DNA from: an uncultured bacterium
GTDB lineage: Bacteria; Cyanobacteriota; Vampirovibrionia; Gastranaerophilales; Gastranaerophilaceae
Length of the DNA stretch: 64,000 bases
Direction of reading: 5' to 3'
Assembly (NCBI GenBank): GCA_902779645.1
Contig: CACZCH010000006.1
Coordinates: 19,635-83,634, forward strand
Below the pieces are notes generated by a model, which saw only the letters and a program-made list of their open reading frames with translations, did no database searches and was not told the DNA's origin. The translations under genes and the position numbers were made by a program. Positions 8,112 to 17,141 of the stretch are shown here, in pieces. Each line of letters begins with the position of its first letter. The first letter of the stretch is position 1.

Positions 8112-9110
8112 TTATTTATATCGAAAACCTTTGTCTTTGCTAATAAATCTGCCGATAGATTTAATTTTGCCTTCAATACATCCTCTGCACTGCTCGGGTT
8201 TATCATTTATACAAATTTTTCCGGGGTAAATCTCGTATTTTGCCCTGTATTCTGTTGATGTAACGTTTGGCATAACAACATTTGCACCGCTTTGGAGTGC
8301 AATAATTCTGCCGTTAGGATTAAGCGTCTCCATTGCAGTCGTTGCAGGGATATTAATATCGGGAAGATTAATTCTTGTAAGAGCCATAACTTTGAGCGAC
8401 AGCCAGAAATCACCTTTGGGTGCTTCCTTTAAAGGAGTCTGCTCATGCGGGATAAAAGGTCCTATTCCTACCATATCTGCATCAAGTTCTTTGAAAAATA
8501 AAATATCGTCTGCTAAAGATTCAATTTTTTGATTAGGCAATCCTACAAGACATCCCGTACCTGTTTCATACCCAAGTGACTTCAAATCATAAAGACATCT
8601 TTTTCTATTATCATAACTTGCATTAGGATGCATATCATGATAAAGCTCTTTATCCGTTGTTTCAATTCTTAAAAGATATCTATCCGCACCTGCATCTTTA
8701 TACGCTTTATACTCGTCATAAGTTTTTTCTCCGATACTAAGAGTAAGCGCAATATCAAACTTTTTAATTTCTCTGATTATCTCAATCATTTTATCGGTAT
8801 CATAATATTCATCTTCACCTGATTGAAGAACAATCGTTCTATATCCTAAGTTCACGGCATTTTTAACATAGGTTAAGATTTCGTCCTTTAGAATTCTGTA
8901 TCTTTCAACTTCTTTATTCGGAGAACGCAAACCGCAATACTTGCACTGACGTTTGCAAATGTTTGAAAATTCAATAAGCCCTCTAAGATGAACTTCATCG
9001 CCTACGTTTTCTCGTCTGACTCTGTCAGCTTCCTCAAAAAGCCAATCGTTTTTCGAATTATCAGATAAAATATCTATAATTTCTTGTTTATTCAATTTAT
9101 TTATCCCCAA
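8112..9110 (-). CDS. hydE: [FeFe]-hydrogenase maturase HydE (radical SAM)
   Basis: Radical SAM enzyme that acts with HydF and HydG to build the 2Fe subcluster of the [FeFe]-hydrogenase H-cluster. The SAM-cluster motif is CKRQCKYC (Cys52, 56, 59 in the long reading). GIGPFIPHEQTPL and the C-terminal GCIEGK fit HydE. It overlaps the 3' end of hydF by 14 bases. The start is uncertain: TTG 9110 or TTG 9095, the latter with GGGGA about 8 bases upstream. It is the last gene of a minus-strand hydG-hydF-hydE unit. Confidence 0.93.
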   Translation of the reverse strand: MGINKLNKQEIIDILSDNSKNDWLFEEADRVRRENVGDEVHLRGLIEFSNICKRQCKYCGLRSPNKEVERYRILKDEILTYVKNAVNLGYRTIVLQSGEDEYYDTDKMIEIIREIKKFDIALTLSIGEKTYDEYKAYKDAGADRYLLRIETTDKELYHDMHPNASYDNRKRCLYDLKSLGYETGTGCLVGLPNQKIESLADDILFFKELDADMVGIGPFIPHEQTPLKEAPKGDFWLSLKVMALTRINLPDINIPATTAMETLNPNGRIIALQSGANVVMPNVTSTEYRAKYEIYPGKICINDKPEQCRGCIEGKIKSIGRFISKDKGFRYK

Positions 9111-10278
9111 ATATTTCCAGTGCTCTGTCTAAAATCCCGTTCATATAAGCAATTGCCATACCGTAGTTTACCATAGGAACATCTTGTTCTTTAGCCTTTT
9201 TCTGGCGGGATACCATTTCTTGTTCATTAATCATGCATCCCCCGCAATGAATTATTAATTTATATTTTGATAAATCAGACGGAAATTCTCCGCCTTGAGT
9301 AAAATCAAAATCAACATTTATTCTGGAAAAATCTTTAATCCATTTAGGGAATTTAACTGTACCTATATCATTACACTGTCTGTGGTGAGTGCACCCTTCC
9401 GATATTAAGATTTTATCCCCGTCTTTTAGTGCCGATAAAGTTTTTGCACTGTTTACCAACTCATTTAATTTACCCCTGTAATTTGCCATTAAAATAGAAA
9501 AAGAGGTTAAAATTATGTTTTCGGGTACAATTTCTTTAACTCTTTTAAATGCTTGTGAGTCAGTTATGACATATTTTGGAGATATTGTTTTTAATAAATT
9601 TTCAAGTTCTTCGACCTGAACGCATATAGCAGTTGCATGAGCGTCAAGACATTCTCTTAAAACATTTTGCTGAGGGAGTATTATTCTTCCTTTTGGCGCG
9701 GATTCATCAATAGGGATAACTAAAATAACAATATCGCCCTTATTTAATCTGTCACGTATAATGTATTTTTCTTTTTTATTCTCATTTATTATATGTCCGA
9801 GTTTTTCTTTTAACTCATCAACCCCTTCACCTGTCTTGGCAGATATGAAGAAAGTGTCACTACTGGCAGAAGAAAGAATTTTATTAACTAACAAATCCGA
9901 TTTATTAAATACAGTGATATAAGGAATTTTTCTTTCATTAAATTCATTAATCAGGCTAAAATCTTCGTCCTGAAAACCTGCAATAGCATCTATAACAAGA
10001 ACTGCGATATCTGTTTTATCTAATATACGCTTAGTTTTTTCTATACGAAGTTCACCCAGTTTACTTCCTTCATCATCTACCCCAGCAGTGTCAACTATGA
10101 CAACCGGACCGAGAGGTAAAATCTCCATCGCTTTTTCAACAGGGTCTGTTGTTGTACCTTTAACATCTGATACAACGGCTAAATTTTGGTTCGTAACTGC
10201 ATTAACCAAACTTGATTTTCCGCTGTTTGTACAACCAAAAAATGATATGTGAGGTCTTTCAGATTTTGTCAGGTTCAT
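9097..10278 (-). CDS. hydF: [FeFe]-hydrogenase maturation GTPase HydF
   Basis: Scaffold that receives the 2Fe precursor and passes it to apo-hydrogenase. The 393-residue protein has an N-terminal GTPase domain with GCTNSGKSS (15-23), DTAGVDD and NKSD, a dimerisation middle domain, and a C-terminal cluster-binding domain with CTHHRQC and HCGGC. This is the CxH...CxxC-type ligand set typical of HydF. Ten bases separate it from hydG, with AAGGAGA as ribosome-binding site, so the genes are cotranscribed. Confidence 0.96.
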   Translation of the reverse strand: MNLTKSERPHISFFGCTNSGKSSLVNAVTNQNLAVVSDVKGTTTDPVEKAMEILPLGPVVIVDTAGVDDEGSKLGELRIEKTKRILDKTDIAVLVIDAIAGFQDEDFSLINEFNERKIPYITVFNKSDLLVNKILSSASSDTFFISAKTGEGVDELKEKLGHIINENKKEKYIIRDRLNKGDIVILVIPIDESAPKGRIILPQQNVLRECLDAHATAICVQVEELENLLKTISPKYVITDSQAFKRVKEIVPENIILTSFSILMANYRGKLNELVNSAKTLSALKDGDKILISEGCTHHRQCNDIGTVKFPKWIKDFSRINVDFDFTQGGEFPSDLSKYKLIIHCGGCMINEQEMVSRQKKAKEQDVPMVNYGMAIAYMNGILDRALEIFGDK

Positions 10279-10287
10279 ATCTTCTCC

Positions 10288-11727
10288 TTAAAATCGAAAA
10301 TCTCTTTTACCCTGCTCAATTTCTTTTAGGTTATTAGTGAGAACTTTTTTGACCGCTTCGTTTTCGATTTTATCCAGTTCTTTCTGGATAAATTCTTCAC
10401 CAATTTTCTTTGTTTCCTCACTTGCATAATCCATCAAAAATTCTTTTAGCGTAATCAAGGCATTGGGCTGACAGCAATTTTGAATTTGTCCTGTTTTACA
10501 CAGTGACATAAATCTGTCGCCGGTTCTGCCTTCTCTGTAACAAGCCGTACAGAAGGAAGGTATATGACCAAGCTTAAGAAGCCATCTTACTACTTCATCT
10601 AAAGTTCTTTGGTCAGAAACGTCAAACTGCTCTGTTTCAGTCGGACGTTCCTCTTCCGTATAACCGCCAACGGAAGTTCTTGATGCGCCTGAGACTTGAG
10701 AAACACCCAGCTTAAGCAGTTTTTCTCTTACTTGTTGGGATTCTCTTGTTGAGATAATTATACCTGTATATGGGACAGCTATACGAGTCAGGGCAACGAT
10801 TTTCGCAAAAGTTTCATCATCAATTCCGTTATCAAAAGCAGACGGATCAATATCATCCGCTTTTTTAATTCTAGGAACAGATATTGTATGCGGTCCTACT
10901 CCGTGAACTGCTTCAAGGTGTTCTGCGTGCATAAGAAGTGCCGCAAACTCGTATTTGTACCTTTCTAAGCCGAATAAAACGCCTAACCCTACATCATCAA
11001 TTCCGCCTTCCATGGCTCTATCCATTGCTTCAGTATGATATGCGTAATTGTGTTTCGGTCCTGTCGGGTGGAGTCTTTCATAACTTTCTTTATGATACGT
11101 TTCTTGGAAGAGTATATAAGTTCCGATTCCTGCTTCTTTAAGTTTACGGTAGTTTTCAACTGTCGTAGCCGCAATGTTTACGTTAACTCTTCTGATTGCA
11201 CCGTTTTTGTGTTTAATTGAATAAATTGTTTTTATACATTCCAAAATATATTCAATCGGATTATTAACAGGGTCTTCTCCCGATTCTATTGCTAAACGTT
11301 TATGCCCCATATCCTGAAGTGCAATAACCTCTGCTTTAACTTCTTCCTGAGTAAGTTTTTTGCGCGGTATATGATGGTTTTGGTTATGATAAGGACAATA
11401 TATACACCCGTTTACGCAATAGTTTGAAAGATACAGCGGAGCAAAAATTACTATTCTTTGACCGTAAAAAGATTCTTTAATCTCCTCCGCTAAATCATAA
11501 ATTTTCTTTAGAACGTCTTTATCCTCACAAGCAAGAAGAACGCTTGCTTCTTCGTGTGAAAGTCCTTTGCAGAAAGTTTCTCTGCCAACTCTTGTCGGAC
11601 GGGCTTTTTCTAATATTTCATTTATTAATTCTATATTGTTTTTATTTTTTTCAGCGTAATCTAAAGTTCTCAAAACTTCTTCGTGATTAATAAATTCTTC
11701 CGCTTTTAATGATTTTTTATCGTACAT
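10288..11727 (-). CDS. hydG: [FeFe]-hydrogenase maturase HydG (tyrosine lyase)
   Basis: Radical SAM enzyme that cleaves tyrosine to yield the CO and CN ligands of the H-cluster. At 479 residues it has the usual length. The radical SAM motif is CVNGCIYC (Cys104, 108, 111). The C-terminal extension carries the second cluster ligands, CTAC at 393-396 and QNCCQPN at about 416-422, which separates HydG from the related ThiH. First gene of the hydG-hydF-hydE group, preceded by two small hairpins and the TM1266-type regulator gene. Confidence 0.97.
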   Translation of the reverse strand: MYDKKSLKAEEFINHEEVLRTLDYAEKNKNNIELINEILEKARPTRVGRETFCKGLSHEEASVLLACEDKDVLKKIYDLAEEIKESFYGQRIVIFAPLYLSNYCVNGCIYCPYHNQNHHIPRKKLTQEEVKAEVIALQDMGHKRLAIESGEDPVNNPIEYILECIKTIYSIKHKNGAIRRVNVNIAATTVENYRKLKEAGIGTYILFQETYHKESYERLHPTGPKHNYAYHTEAMDRAMEGGIDDVGLGVLFGLERYKYEFAALLMHAEHLEAVHGVGPHTISVPRIKKADDIDPSAFDNGIDDETFAKIVALTRIAVPYTGIIISTRESQQVREKLLKLGVSQVSGASRTSVGGYTEEERPTETEQFDVSDQRTLDEVVRWLLKLGHIPSFCTACYREGRTGDRFMSLCKTGQIQNCCQPNALITLKEFLMDYASEETKKIGEEFIQKELDKIENEAVKKVLTNNLKEIEQGKRDFRF

Positions 11728-11742
11728 TTTATATCCTCATAT

Positions 11743-11850
11743 TGTTGGGCTAGTATGCCCAACCTACTTTTTAACTTTACAATAGCTGTCGGGTTAAAAC
11801 CCGACCTATATTCTTATTGCCTTAATGCCCTAGTGCCTTATTGCCTTTAA
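11743..11850. repeat. two small palindromes and a GGCAATAAGGCACTAGGG-type repeat
   Basis: The gap between hydG and the TM1266-type gene holds two perfect inverted repeats, GTTGGGC/GCCCAAC and GTCGGGTT/AACCCGAC. Next to them is a run in which GGCAATAAG, GGCACTAGG and GGCATTAAGG follow each other on the minus strand. A degenerate relative of the run lies in the atpD-atpC gap (about 53313-53345). Confidence 0.6.
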
Positions 11851-11851
11851 A

Positions 11852-12097
11852 TTACACATTTGAATAAACAGTCTTAGCGTTTACACCTTCAATATTACCG
11901 ATTTTACCTGTTAGGGCATTTATTACATCAACCGGTGCATCAAGTACAACGCTTATAATTCTTACAGCTTTCGGCTGATAAGGGATTCCCATTCTTCCGA
12001 TAATGTATGATGAGTATTCTGTAAGTAAATGCTGAATATCACAAACTACTGCGTCATTTTCGACTATAATTCCTATTATTGCGACTCTTGTTTCCAT
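11852..12097 (-). CDS. TM1266-type iron-only hydrogenase system regulator (ACT-like)
   Basis: An 81-residue ACT/ferredoxin-like fold protein: METRVAIIGIIVEN at the start, an alpha-helical LLTEYSSYIIGRMGIPY, and a final NIEGVNAKTVYS. These are the signatures of the small family named after Thermotoga TM1266, which is found with [FeFe]-hydrogenase maturation genes and thought to act as a regulator; its mechanism is not established. AAAGGA lies 7 bases before ATG 12097. First gene of the hyd group on the minus strand, behind a structured leader. Confidence 0.85.
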   Translation of the reverse strand: METRVAIIGIIVENDAVVCDIQHLLTEYSSYIIGRMGIPYQPKAVRIISVVLDAPVDVINALTGKIGNIEGVNAKTVYSNV

Positions 12098-12270
12098 AAT
12101 TTTTTCCTTTCAATATAAAAAGCCGTACAAAAAGGAGGTACGACTTTGTTAAGTATTTACCTCCTTTCTCTAAAGGGTCTTTTAGATTACAGACAGAATA
12201 TTAAATATCATCCGTTTTCCCTTCCCTCGAGAGTCAGGTTATAGTTATATTGTTATACAAACAATATGAA
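12098..12270 (-). promoter_or_regulatory. structured leader with possible attenuator before the hyd operon
   Basis: On the minus strand an AT-rich promoter-like region (about 12240-12270, with the inverted repeat ATTGTT/AACAAT) is followed by about 140 untranslated bases. Two mutually exclusive hairpins can form: AAAGGAGGTA with TACCTCCTTT (12132-12175), and AAAGTCGTAC with GTACGGCTTT (12119-12149), the second followed by a T-rich tail. That is the layout of a terminator/antiterminator switch. I do not recognise a known riboswitch class. It may instead be simply the terminator of the preceding gene. Confidence 0.45.
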
Positions 12271-12293
12271 TATACAATATCATATCGGTTAAT

Positions 12294-13838
12294 CTACATT
12301 CCCTCTGGATATATAGTAGATATTATTGCTTCTTTTTTGTTATTATCTACTCCTCTGTACACTTTTCCCTTTTGTCTTTCAGATATACCGAGAACAATAT
12401 CTGCTGAACCAAACAGTTCCAGAGCTTCTTCATCAAAGTTTTCTGCTTTTAGAGTTATAGAAGGTCCTGTAAAACCGGATTTCTTATCTACATATACATC
12501 AACATAAATTCCGTCTTTATAACCCTGTTCAATCATTTCAAACAATTTGTCCAATATTTTTTTGCTTTGTACATCAATTCCTGTATCAACACTGTTAAAT
12601 TTTACATATCTGTCAATTAACCTTAAGGCTGAATGTATGTCAAATAAATCACTGTATCTTGGGTCTTCATTTATTACTTCGACAATTTCTTGAATATGTT
12701 TATCTTTTATACGTTCATATCGTCCTTCTTTTAGTTCTTTAGTTATATCGAGTTTACGAATACTTTTGGGTAGCGGTATATTATATAGCCATTTGGGTTT
12801 TTCCAGTCCTGGGTTTTGTTTTTCTTTATCTTTATAATCGTTATAAATTGTTTTAACAAAATATCTTAAAATTTCATCCAACTGTGTTGCTGAATATTCG
12901 GATGGAGTGCCGGATTTTTTAAAATATACGGATATTATATTACCATTTGTATCTCTTACTATAATATCTGATATTTTTTCAGATTTCTTCGTTTCGGGTA
13001 AATCAATTTTTCCTAAGACTCTTGTTCCTTCAAGTTTCGGCAGGCTTATAAAACTGGAATCACTTTCTATTGAATTGTCTTTTTCTTCTTTAGGAAAAAG
13101 TTCACATATATATAAATATTTATTTATAATATACTTTGTTTTACAATCGCTGTCTTTTGATAGTTGTAACTCTTCATTAAAAGATTTTATTATTTCGTCA
13201 TTGGTTTTCATTTGATTATCTATTTTATGGAATTTTTTTGTAAGTAATTCTGAGCAAATTGCTAACATTTTTTCAGCGGTTTCATCAGAAAACTCCATTT
13301 GTTCTACTGTTAATTTTAAATTTTGCTGGTTTTGTGTTAATCTTCCTCTCTTCTTAGGGAACGATATATTTAGTTTACTGCTAAGTAATGTTGTTTCTTT
13401 TTGTTCAACTTCTTCCGCAGAATTTGCATTTAATTTTTCTTTAAGAGTCTCATTTTCTTGTCTTAATTTTTCATTCTCTTCTTTGTATTTATTAAGCTCT
13501 ATTTCTTGTGCATTATTCTTATTTTGTCCAAACATTCCCAATATATTGCCCAAAAAGCCTCCGTTGTCAGATGTGTTTTCATTGGCTGTAACAGCTTCAA
13601 TTCCCGCAGCGGCAATTAATCCTGCAACGACGCGTTCCATAAGTTTTATGTATTGTTCTGTTTTTTGCGGACTTTTTAGTATTTGGGCATAAATATTCTC
13701 CCCTGCTTTAAAAGAGATGGGAGTTGTTTTTATAAATGTATCCTGCTGTATCTGCTGCATACCGTAATTTCTGTATGGTATTACCTGCTTTTTTTCTATA
13801 ATCGGATTTTGGGATAAATTTGATTGAAATATTTTCAT
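12294..13838 (-). CDS. hypothetical protein with coiled coil and N-terminal FKA motif
   Basis: A 514-residue protein of unknown function. The start ATG 13838 has AAAGGTG upstream. Residues about 40-47 read TPISFKAG, a short motif shared in similar form by other hypotheticals of this window. A hydrophobic Ala/Gly/Val stretch (about 70-86), a Gly/Phe-rich spot and a clear coiled coil (NKYKEENEKLRQENETLKEK, about 115-135) follow. The C-terminal 250 residues are mixed alpha/beta with no motif I know. No signal peptide of the standard kind. Confidence 0.7.
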   Translation of the reverse strand: MKIFQSNLSQNPIIEKKQVIPYRNYGMQQIQQDTFIKTTPISFKAGENIYAQILKSPQKTEQYIKLMERVVAGLIAAAGIEAVTANENTSDNGGFLGNILGMFGQNKNNAQEIELNKYKEENEKLRQENETLKEKLNANSAEEVEQKETTLLSSKLNISFPKKRGRLTQNQQNLKLTVEQMEFSDETAEKMLAICSELLTKKFHKIDNQMKTNDEIIKSFNEELQLSKDSDCKTKYIINKYLYICELFPKEEKDNSIESDSSFISLPKLEGTRVLGKIDLPETKKSEKISDIIVRDTNGNIISVYFKKSGTPSEYSATQLDEILRYFVKTIYNDYKDKEKQNPGLEKPKWLYNIPLPKSIRKLDITKELKEGRYERIKDKHIQEIVEVINEDPRYSDLFDIHSALRLIDRYVKFNSVDTGIDVQSKKILDKLFEMIEQGYKDGIYVDVYVDKKSGFTGPSITLKAENFDEEALELFGSADIVLGISERQKGKVYRGVDNNKKEAIISTIYPEGM

Positions 13839-13903
13839 ACAACACCTTTATTTCTGTTGAATATTAAACTCATAAACCGAAAATTTTGCTCATATTTCCA
13901 ATA

Positions 13904-13914
13904 TTTGTTACAAA
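13904..13914. promoter_or_regulatory. TTTGTTACAAA palindrome, site 1
   Basis: A near-perfect 11-base palindrome about 70 bases upstream of the coiled-coil gene (minus strand). The same word, with at most one change, recurs in other promoter regions of the window. Confidence 0.45.
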
Positions 13915-13931
13915 ACTTAATCTGAGCTTTA

Positions 13932-14687
13932 TTAAGGCAATATTATTGTTCTGTAATTTTTTAGAATAAGTTCCGGAAAAAGTTCTTTTATTGACTCAAG
14001 CCTGCCGCCTTGTAAAAAGTTATTTACAAAAGGTACAATGCTTATATGCGTTTTGGGAAGATATTCTTTTTTCTTCAATTTAAATTCTTCCGGTGTTTTT
14101 GCTTCCATTCTTATAAATTCATCAACGATACTGTCATTTGTAAAAGTTGTAAAATAAGGATTTTTGTCATACATAAATGTTTTTCTGAAAACAGATTTCA
14201 ATTTTGTAAAATAGCTGCCTGCAAAATCGGTTATTCCAAGCCAAGGGTCTATAATAACAGCTTCTTTGTTTTTAAAAAAATGGTCTTTACCATTATCTAC
14301 CGGTTCATCGGTGATAAACGCAACTACGTGATTTAAGGCTCCCCTTTTTCCGTCTTTATAAATTCCCAGACTTCCGGTATAAATATTTTTTTGTCCGTTA
14401 ATTTTACCTAAAAGTTCCGTTAGCATAGCATCTTCAGTGCAATTGCCGATTTTACCTTCACGGAGAGAAAAAATAAGAGCAGTATAAAAATCTCCACTTT
14501 CTTTAATCATTTTTCTTGCAAGAGAATAATCTTTTTTTATTCTTGAGAAAAATTTAGGATCGGGGGTTTCAATTCCTATTTGAGTTCTAATTCTGCTTGT
14601 TGAAATATGAGGGTAAATATTTTTTGCATTTCTTTCAAGAATCTCTGCAGATTTTAATATTGGAGATTTTCCTTTAAAATTAATCAT
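13932..14687 (-). CDS. hypothetical protein with Cys-His-Asp triad (papain-like / deamidase-like fold)
   Basis: A 251-residue protein. It opens MINFKGK, the short FKG motif seen in other local hypotheticals. The pattern GNC83TEDA, LNH120VVAF and VIID147PW has the order and spacing of papain-fold Cys-His-Asp enzymes, in particular the GNCxExA...H...DPW signature of bacterial effector deamidases and proteases (PMT, SseI, OspI type). That comparison is from memory of the families, not a search. No export signal of the classical kind is seen. ATG 14687 has only a weak ribosome-binding site. Confidence 0.6.
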   Translation of the reverse strand: MINFKGKSPILKSAEILERNAKNIYPHISTSRIRTQIGIETPDPKFFSRIKKDYSLARKMIKESGDFYTALIFSLREGKIGNCTEDAMLTELLGKINGQKNIYTGSLGIYKDGKRGALNHVVAFITDEPVDNGKDHFFKNKEAVIIDPWLGITDFAGSYFTKLKSVFRKTFMYDKNPYFTTFTNDSIVDEFIRMEAKTPEEFKLKKKEYLPKTHISIVPFVNNFLQGGRLESIKELFPELILKNYRTIILP

Positions 14688-14824
14688 ACTCTGTATAAAA
14701 CCGGTAAAAAATAAATTTGCTATATGGAAGAATCAAAAATTTTAAAAATTCATTTTTTTACACCAAGCAGAATATCAAAAAAGAACAATATTTTATGATA
14801 TAATAATCCAAGAAAGAGGTTTAA

Positions 14825-17119
14825 ATGTACGAATTCCCGTTTGAGCTGGATGATTTTCAGAAAGAAGCGTGTGATTATATTAGTGATGGCAAAAGCGTTG
14901 TTGTATGTGCTCCGACAGGCGCAGGAAAAACTGTTATTGCCCAACACGCTATTCATTGTGCATTAAAAGAAGGTAAAAGAGTTTTTTATACAACACCACT
15001 CAAAGCTCTTTCCAACCAAAAATTCAGCGATTTTTCAGAACAATACGGTTCTGACAAAGTCGGTCTTTTAACCGGCGATACTTCATTTAACCGTGATGCT
15101 CAGATTGTTGTAATGACAACAGAAGTTTTCAGAAATATGTTATACGGAACTAATTTTGGTTCCGTAACCGATAATATGAAGGAAGTTCGATATGTAATCT
15201 TAGATGAAGTTCACTATATGAACGATGAACAGCGCGGTACCGTTTGGGAAGAAAGTATCATTTACTGCCCAACAAATGTTCAAATAATAGCACTCTCTGC
15301 AACAGTTGCAAACGCAGATAAACTTACCGATTGGATAAACACGGTTCATTCAAAAACAGAACTTGTAAACACTGATTTTAGACCTGTGCCCTTAAGATTC
15401 TATTATTTTGATTCTTCTCAGCCTCATACAATTCTTCCGCTGTTGACTCCTTCTGGTGCACTTAATAATAAGATTAAGCCGGAGAAAAAACAATTCAGAC
15501 GAGGGAAACCTGTCTCTAAGAGAAATACGGTTAAAGATGTCGTAACAGTATTGCATGAAAAAGATATGCTTCCGGCAATATATTTCACCTTTTCAAGAAA
15601 GAAATGCGATGAGCAGATGGAAAAATGCGCGGATTTATGTCTTGTAACTCCAAAAGAGCAAGAAGAAATCCGGCAGATTATAGATGATTATATTGCGGAA
15701 AACCCGTATTTATATAAAAACAAGCACATTGATTATCTGCTGTTAGGTGTCGCTTCCCACCACGCAGGACTTCTTCCGGGATGGAAAATTCTTGTAGAAA
15801 AGCTATTTCAAAAAGGACTTATAAAAGTTGTATTTGCAACAGAAACTCTGGCTGCAGGAATTAACATGCCGGCACGCTCAACGGTTATCAGTTCCATAAG
15901 CAAACGGACAGACAACGGACACAGAACCCTCACGCCCAGCGAATTCCTGCAAATGTCAGGACGTGCCGGCAGAAGAGGAATGGATGAAATCGGGTACGTA
16001 ACAATCGTAGGCACAGCTTTCCAAACACCTGAAGAAGTTGCAGAGCTGGTTTTGAGCGACGCTAATCCTTTAGAAAGCAAGTTCTCACCAAGCTATTCTA
16101 TGGTTCTTAATTTGCTCCAAAGATTTACGCTTGATGAAGCAAAAGAACTTGTACTTAAGAGTTTTGGGTATTTTTCTTCCAACTCAAGGATTGAACCGCT
16201 CCTAAAACAACAGGCTGAAAATCAAGGAAAAATAGATGAATGTAATTCTTTCCGCTGTTTCTGCAACAGAACAAATCAAGATTTACTGGATTATAACAAA
16301 GTCAGAGAAATTTACGTTCAAAACAGAAGAACTTTTAAGACAATTCAAAAACAGGAAAAGAAAAAGAACAGACCGCTATCTGAAGAAGCTCAAGAATTCG
16401 GCAGACAAAATAAGATAATGCTTGATAAAATGCACGGATATGAATGTGATACCTGTAAACTGTTTAAAAAACACATGAAATCCATAGAAATTCTAAATCG
16501 ATACGAAGCTAAACAAAGACAGTTATCAAAAGAGATAGAAAAACAAAAAGATATTTTTTGGAACAGATTTTTATCACACAGAGCAGTTCTTGAAGAATAC
16601 GGATACCTAAAAGATGATTACCCGAATGAACAGGGAGTAATAATATCTCAGCTCCGCTCCGAAAATGAATTGTTCTTGGCTCTTGTCGTATTCTCTGGTG
16701 TACTCGAAGGCTTAACTCCTGCGGAACTTGCCTCTGTAATCTGTGCAATTACAACAGAAGATATGAGAGCTGATTTGTTTTCACGCCTTCCGTTTTCGCC
16801 AAACGTCAGAAAACGTCTCAACAAAATTAAAGATATAAAACGTGCTTTAGATAAAAAACAAAATGCTCACGACGTCGAAGACCCAATGTACATAAACGGA
16901 TTCTATTCTCCGCTTATCGAAATGTGGGTAAACGGTGCCGAATGGGATTCAATAATAGACGAAGTCGAAATGGGTGAAGGTGATATCGTAAGAACATTCA
17001 AAAGAGTTATTGATGTTCTGCGTCAATTCTGCACGATAAATAATATTCCAGAGGATTTGGCATTTACAGCAAGAGAAGCGATAGATTTAATCAACAGAAG
17101 TCCTATTGACGTAGATTAA
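14825..17119 (+). CDS. Ski2/Mtr4-like DEAD/DEAH-box RNA helicase
   Basis: A superfamily 2 helicase of 764 residues. Motifs: Q-like FELDDFQKEA, Walker A APTGAGKT (about 32-39), DEVH (motif II, with MND following), SATVAN (motif III), and QMSGRAGRRGMD (motif VI). The long C-terminal part with a helical DSHCT-like region fits the Ski2/Mtr4 family, which is common in cyanobacteria and actinobacteria. It probably unwinds RNA in processing or decay. AGAGG precedes ATG 14825, and a TATAAT box lies at 14799-14804. It is transcribed divergently from the Cys-His-Asp gene. Confidence 0.93.
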   Translation: MYEFPFELDDFQKEACDYISDGKSVVVCAPTGAGKTVIAQHAIHCALKEGKRVFYTTPLKALSNQKFSDFSEQYGSDKVGLLTGDTSFNRDAQIVVMTTEVFRNMLYGTNFGSVTDNMKEVRYVILDEVHYMNDEQRGTVWEESIIYCPTNVQIIALSATVANADKLTDWINTVHSKTELVNTDFRPVPLRFYYFDSSQPHTILPLLTPSGALNNKIKPEKKQFRRGKPVSKRNTVKDVVTVLHEKDMLPAIYFTFSRKKCDEQMEKCADLCLVTPKEQEEIRQIIDDYIAENPYLYKNKHIDYLLLGVASHHAGLLPGWKILVEKLFQKGLIKVVFATETLAAGINMPARSTVISSISKRTDNGHRTLTPSEFLQMSGRAGRRGMDEIGYVTIVGTAFQTPEEVAELVLSDANPLESKFSPSYSMVLNLLQRFTLDEAKELVLKSFGYFSSNSRIEPLLKQQAENQGKIDECNSFRCFCNRTNQDLLDYNKVREIYVQNRRTFKTIQKQEKKKNRPLSEEAQEFGRQNKIMLDKMHGYECDTCKLFKKHMKSIEILNRYEAKQRQLSKEIEKQKDIFWNRFLSHRAVLEEYGYLKDDYPNEQGVIISQLRSENELFLALVVFSGVLEGLTPAELASVICAITTEDMRADLFSRLPFSPNVRKRLNKIKDIKRALDKKQNAHDVEDPMYINGFYSPLIEMWVNGAEWDSIIDEVEMGEGDIVRTFKRVIDVLRQFCTINNIPEDLAFTAREAIDLINRSPIDVD

Positions 17120-17141
17120 TGAATTTGTCTACAACTTAACA

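Noticed and set aside
12098..12270. Known riboswitch (SAM, TPP, FMN, cobalamin, lysine, glycine) before the hyd genes
   Set aside because: None of their conserved cores can be found in the leader, so only an unclassified attenuator is proposed.
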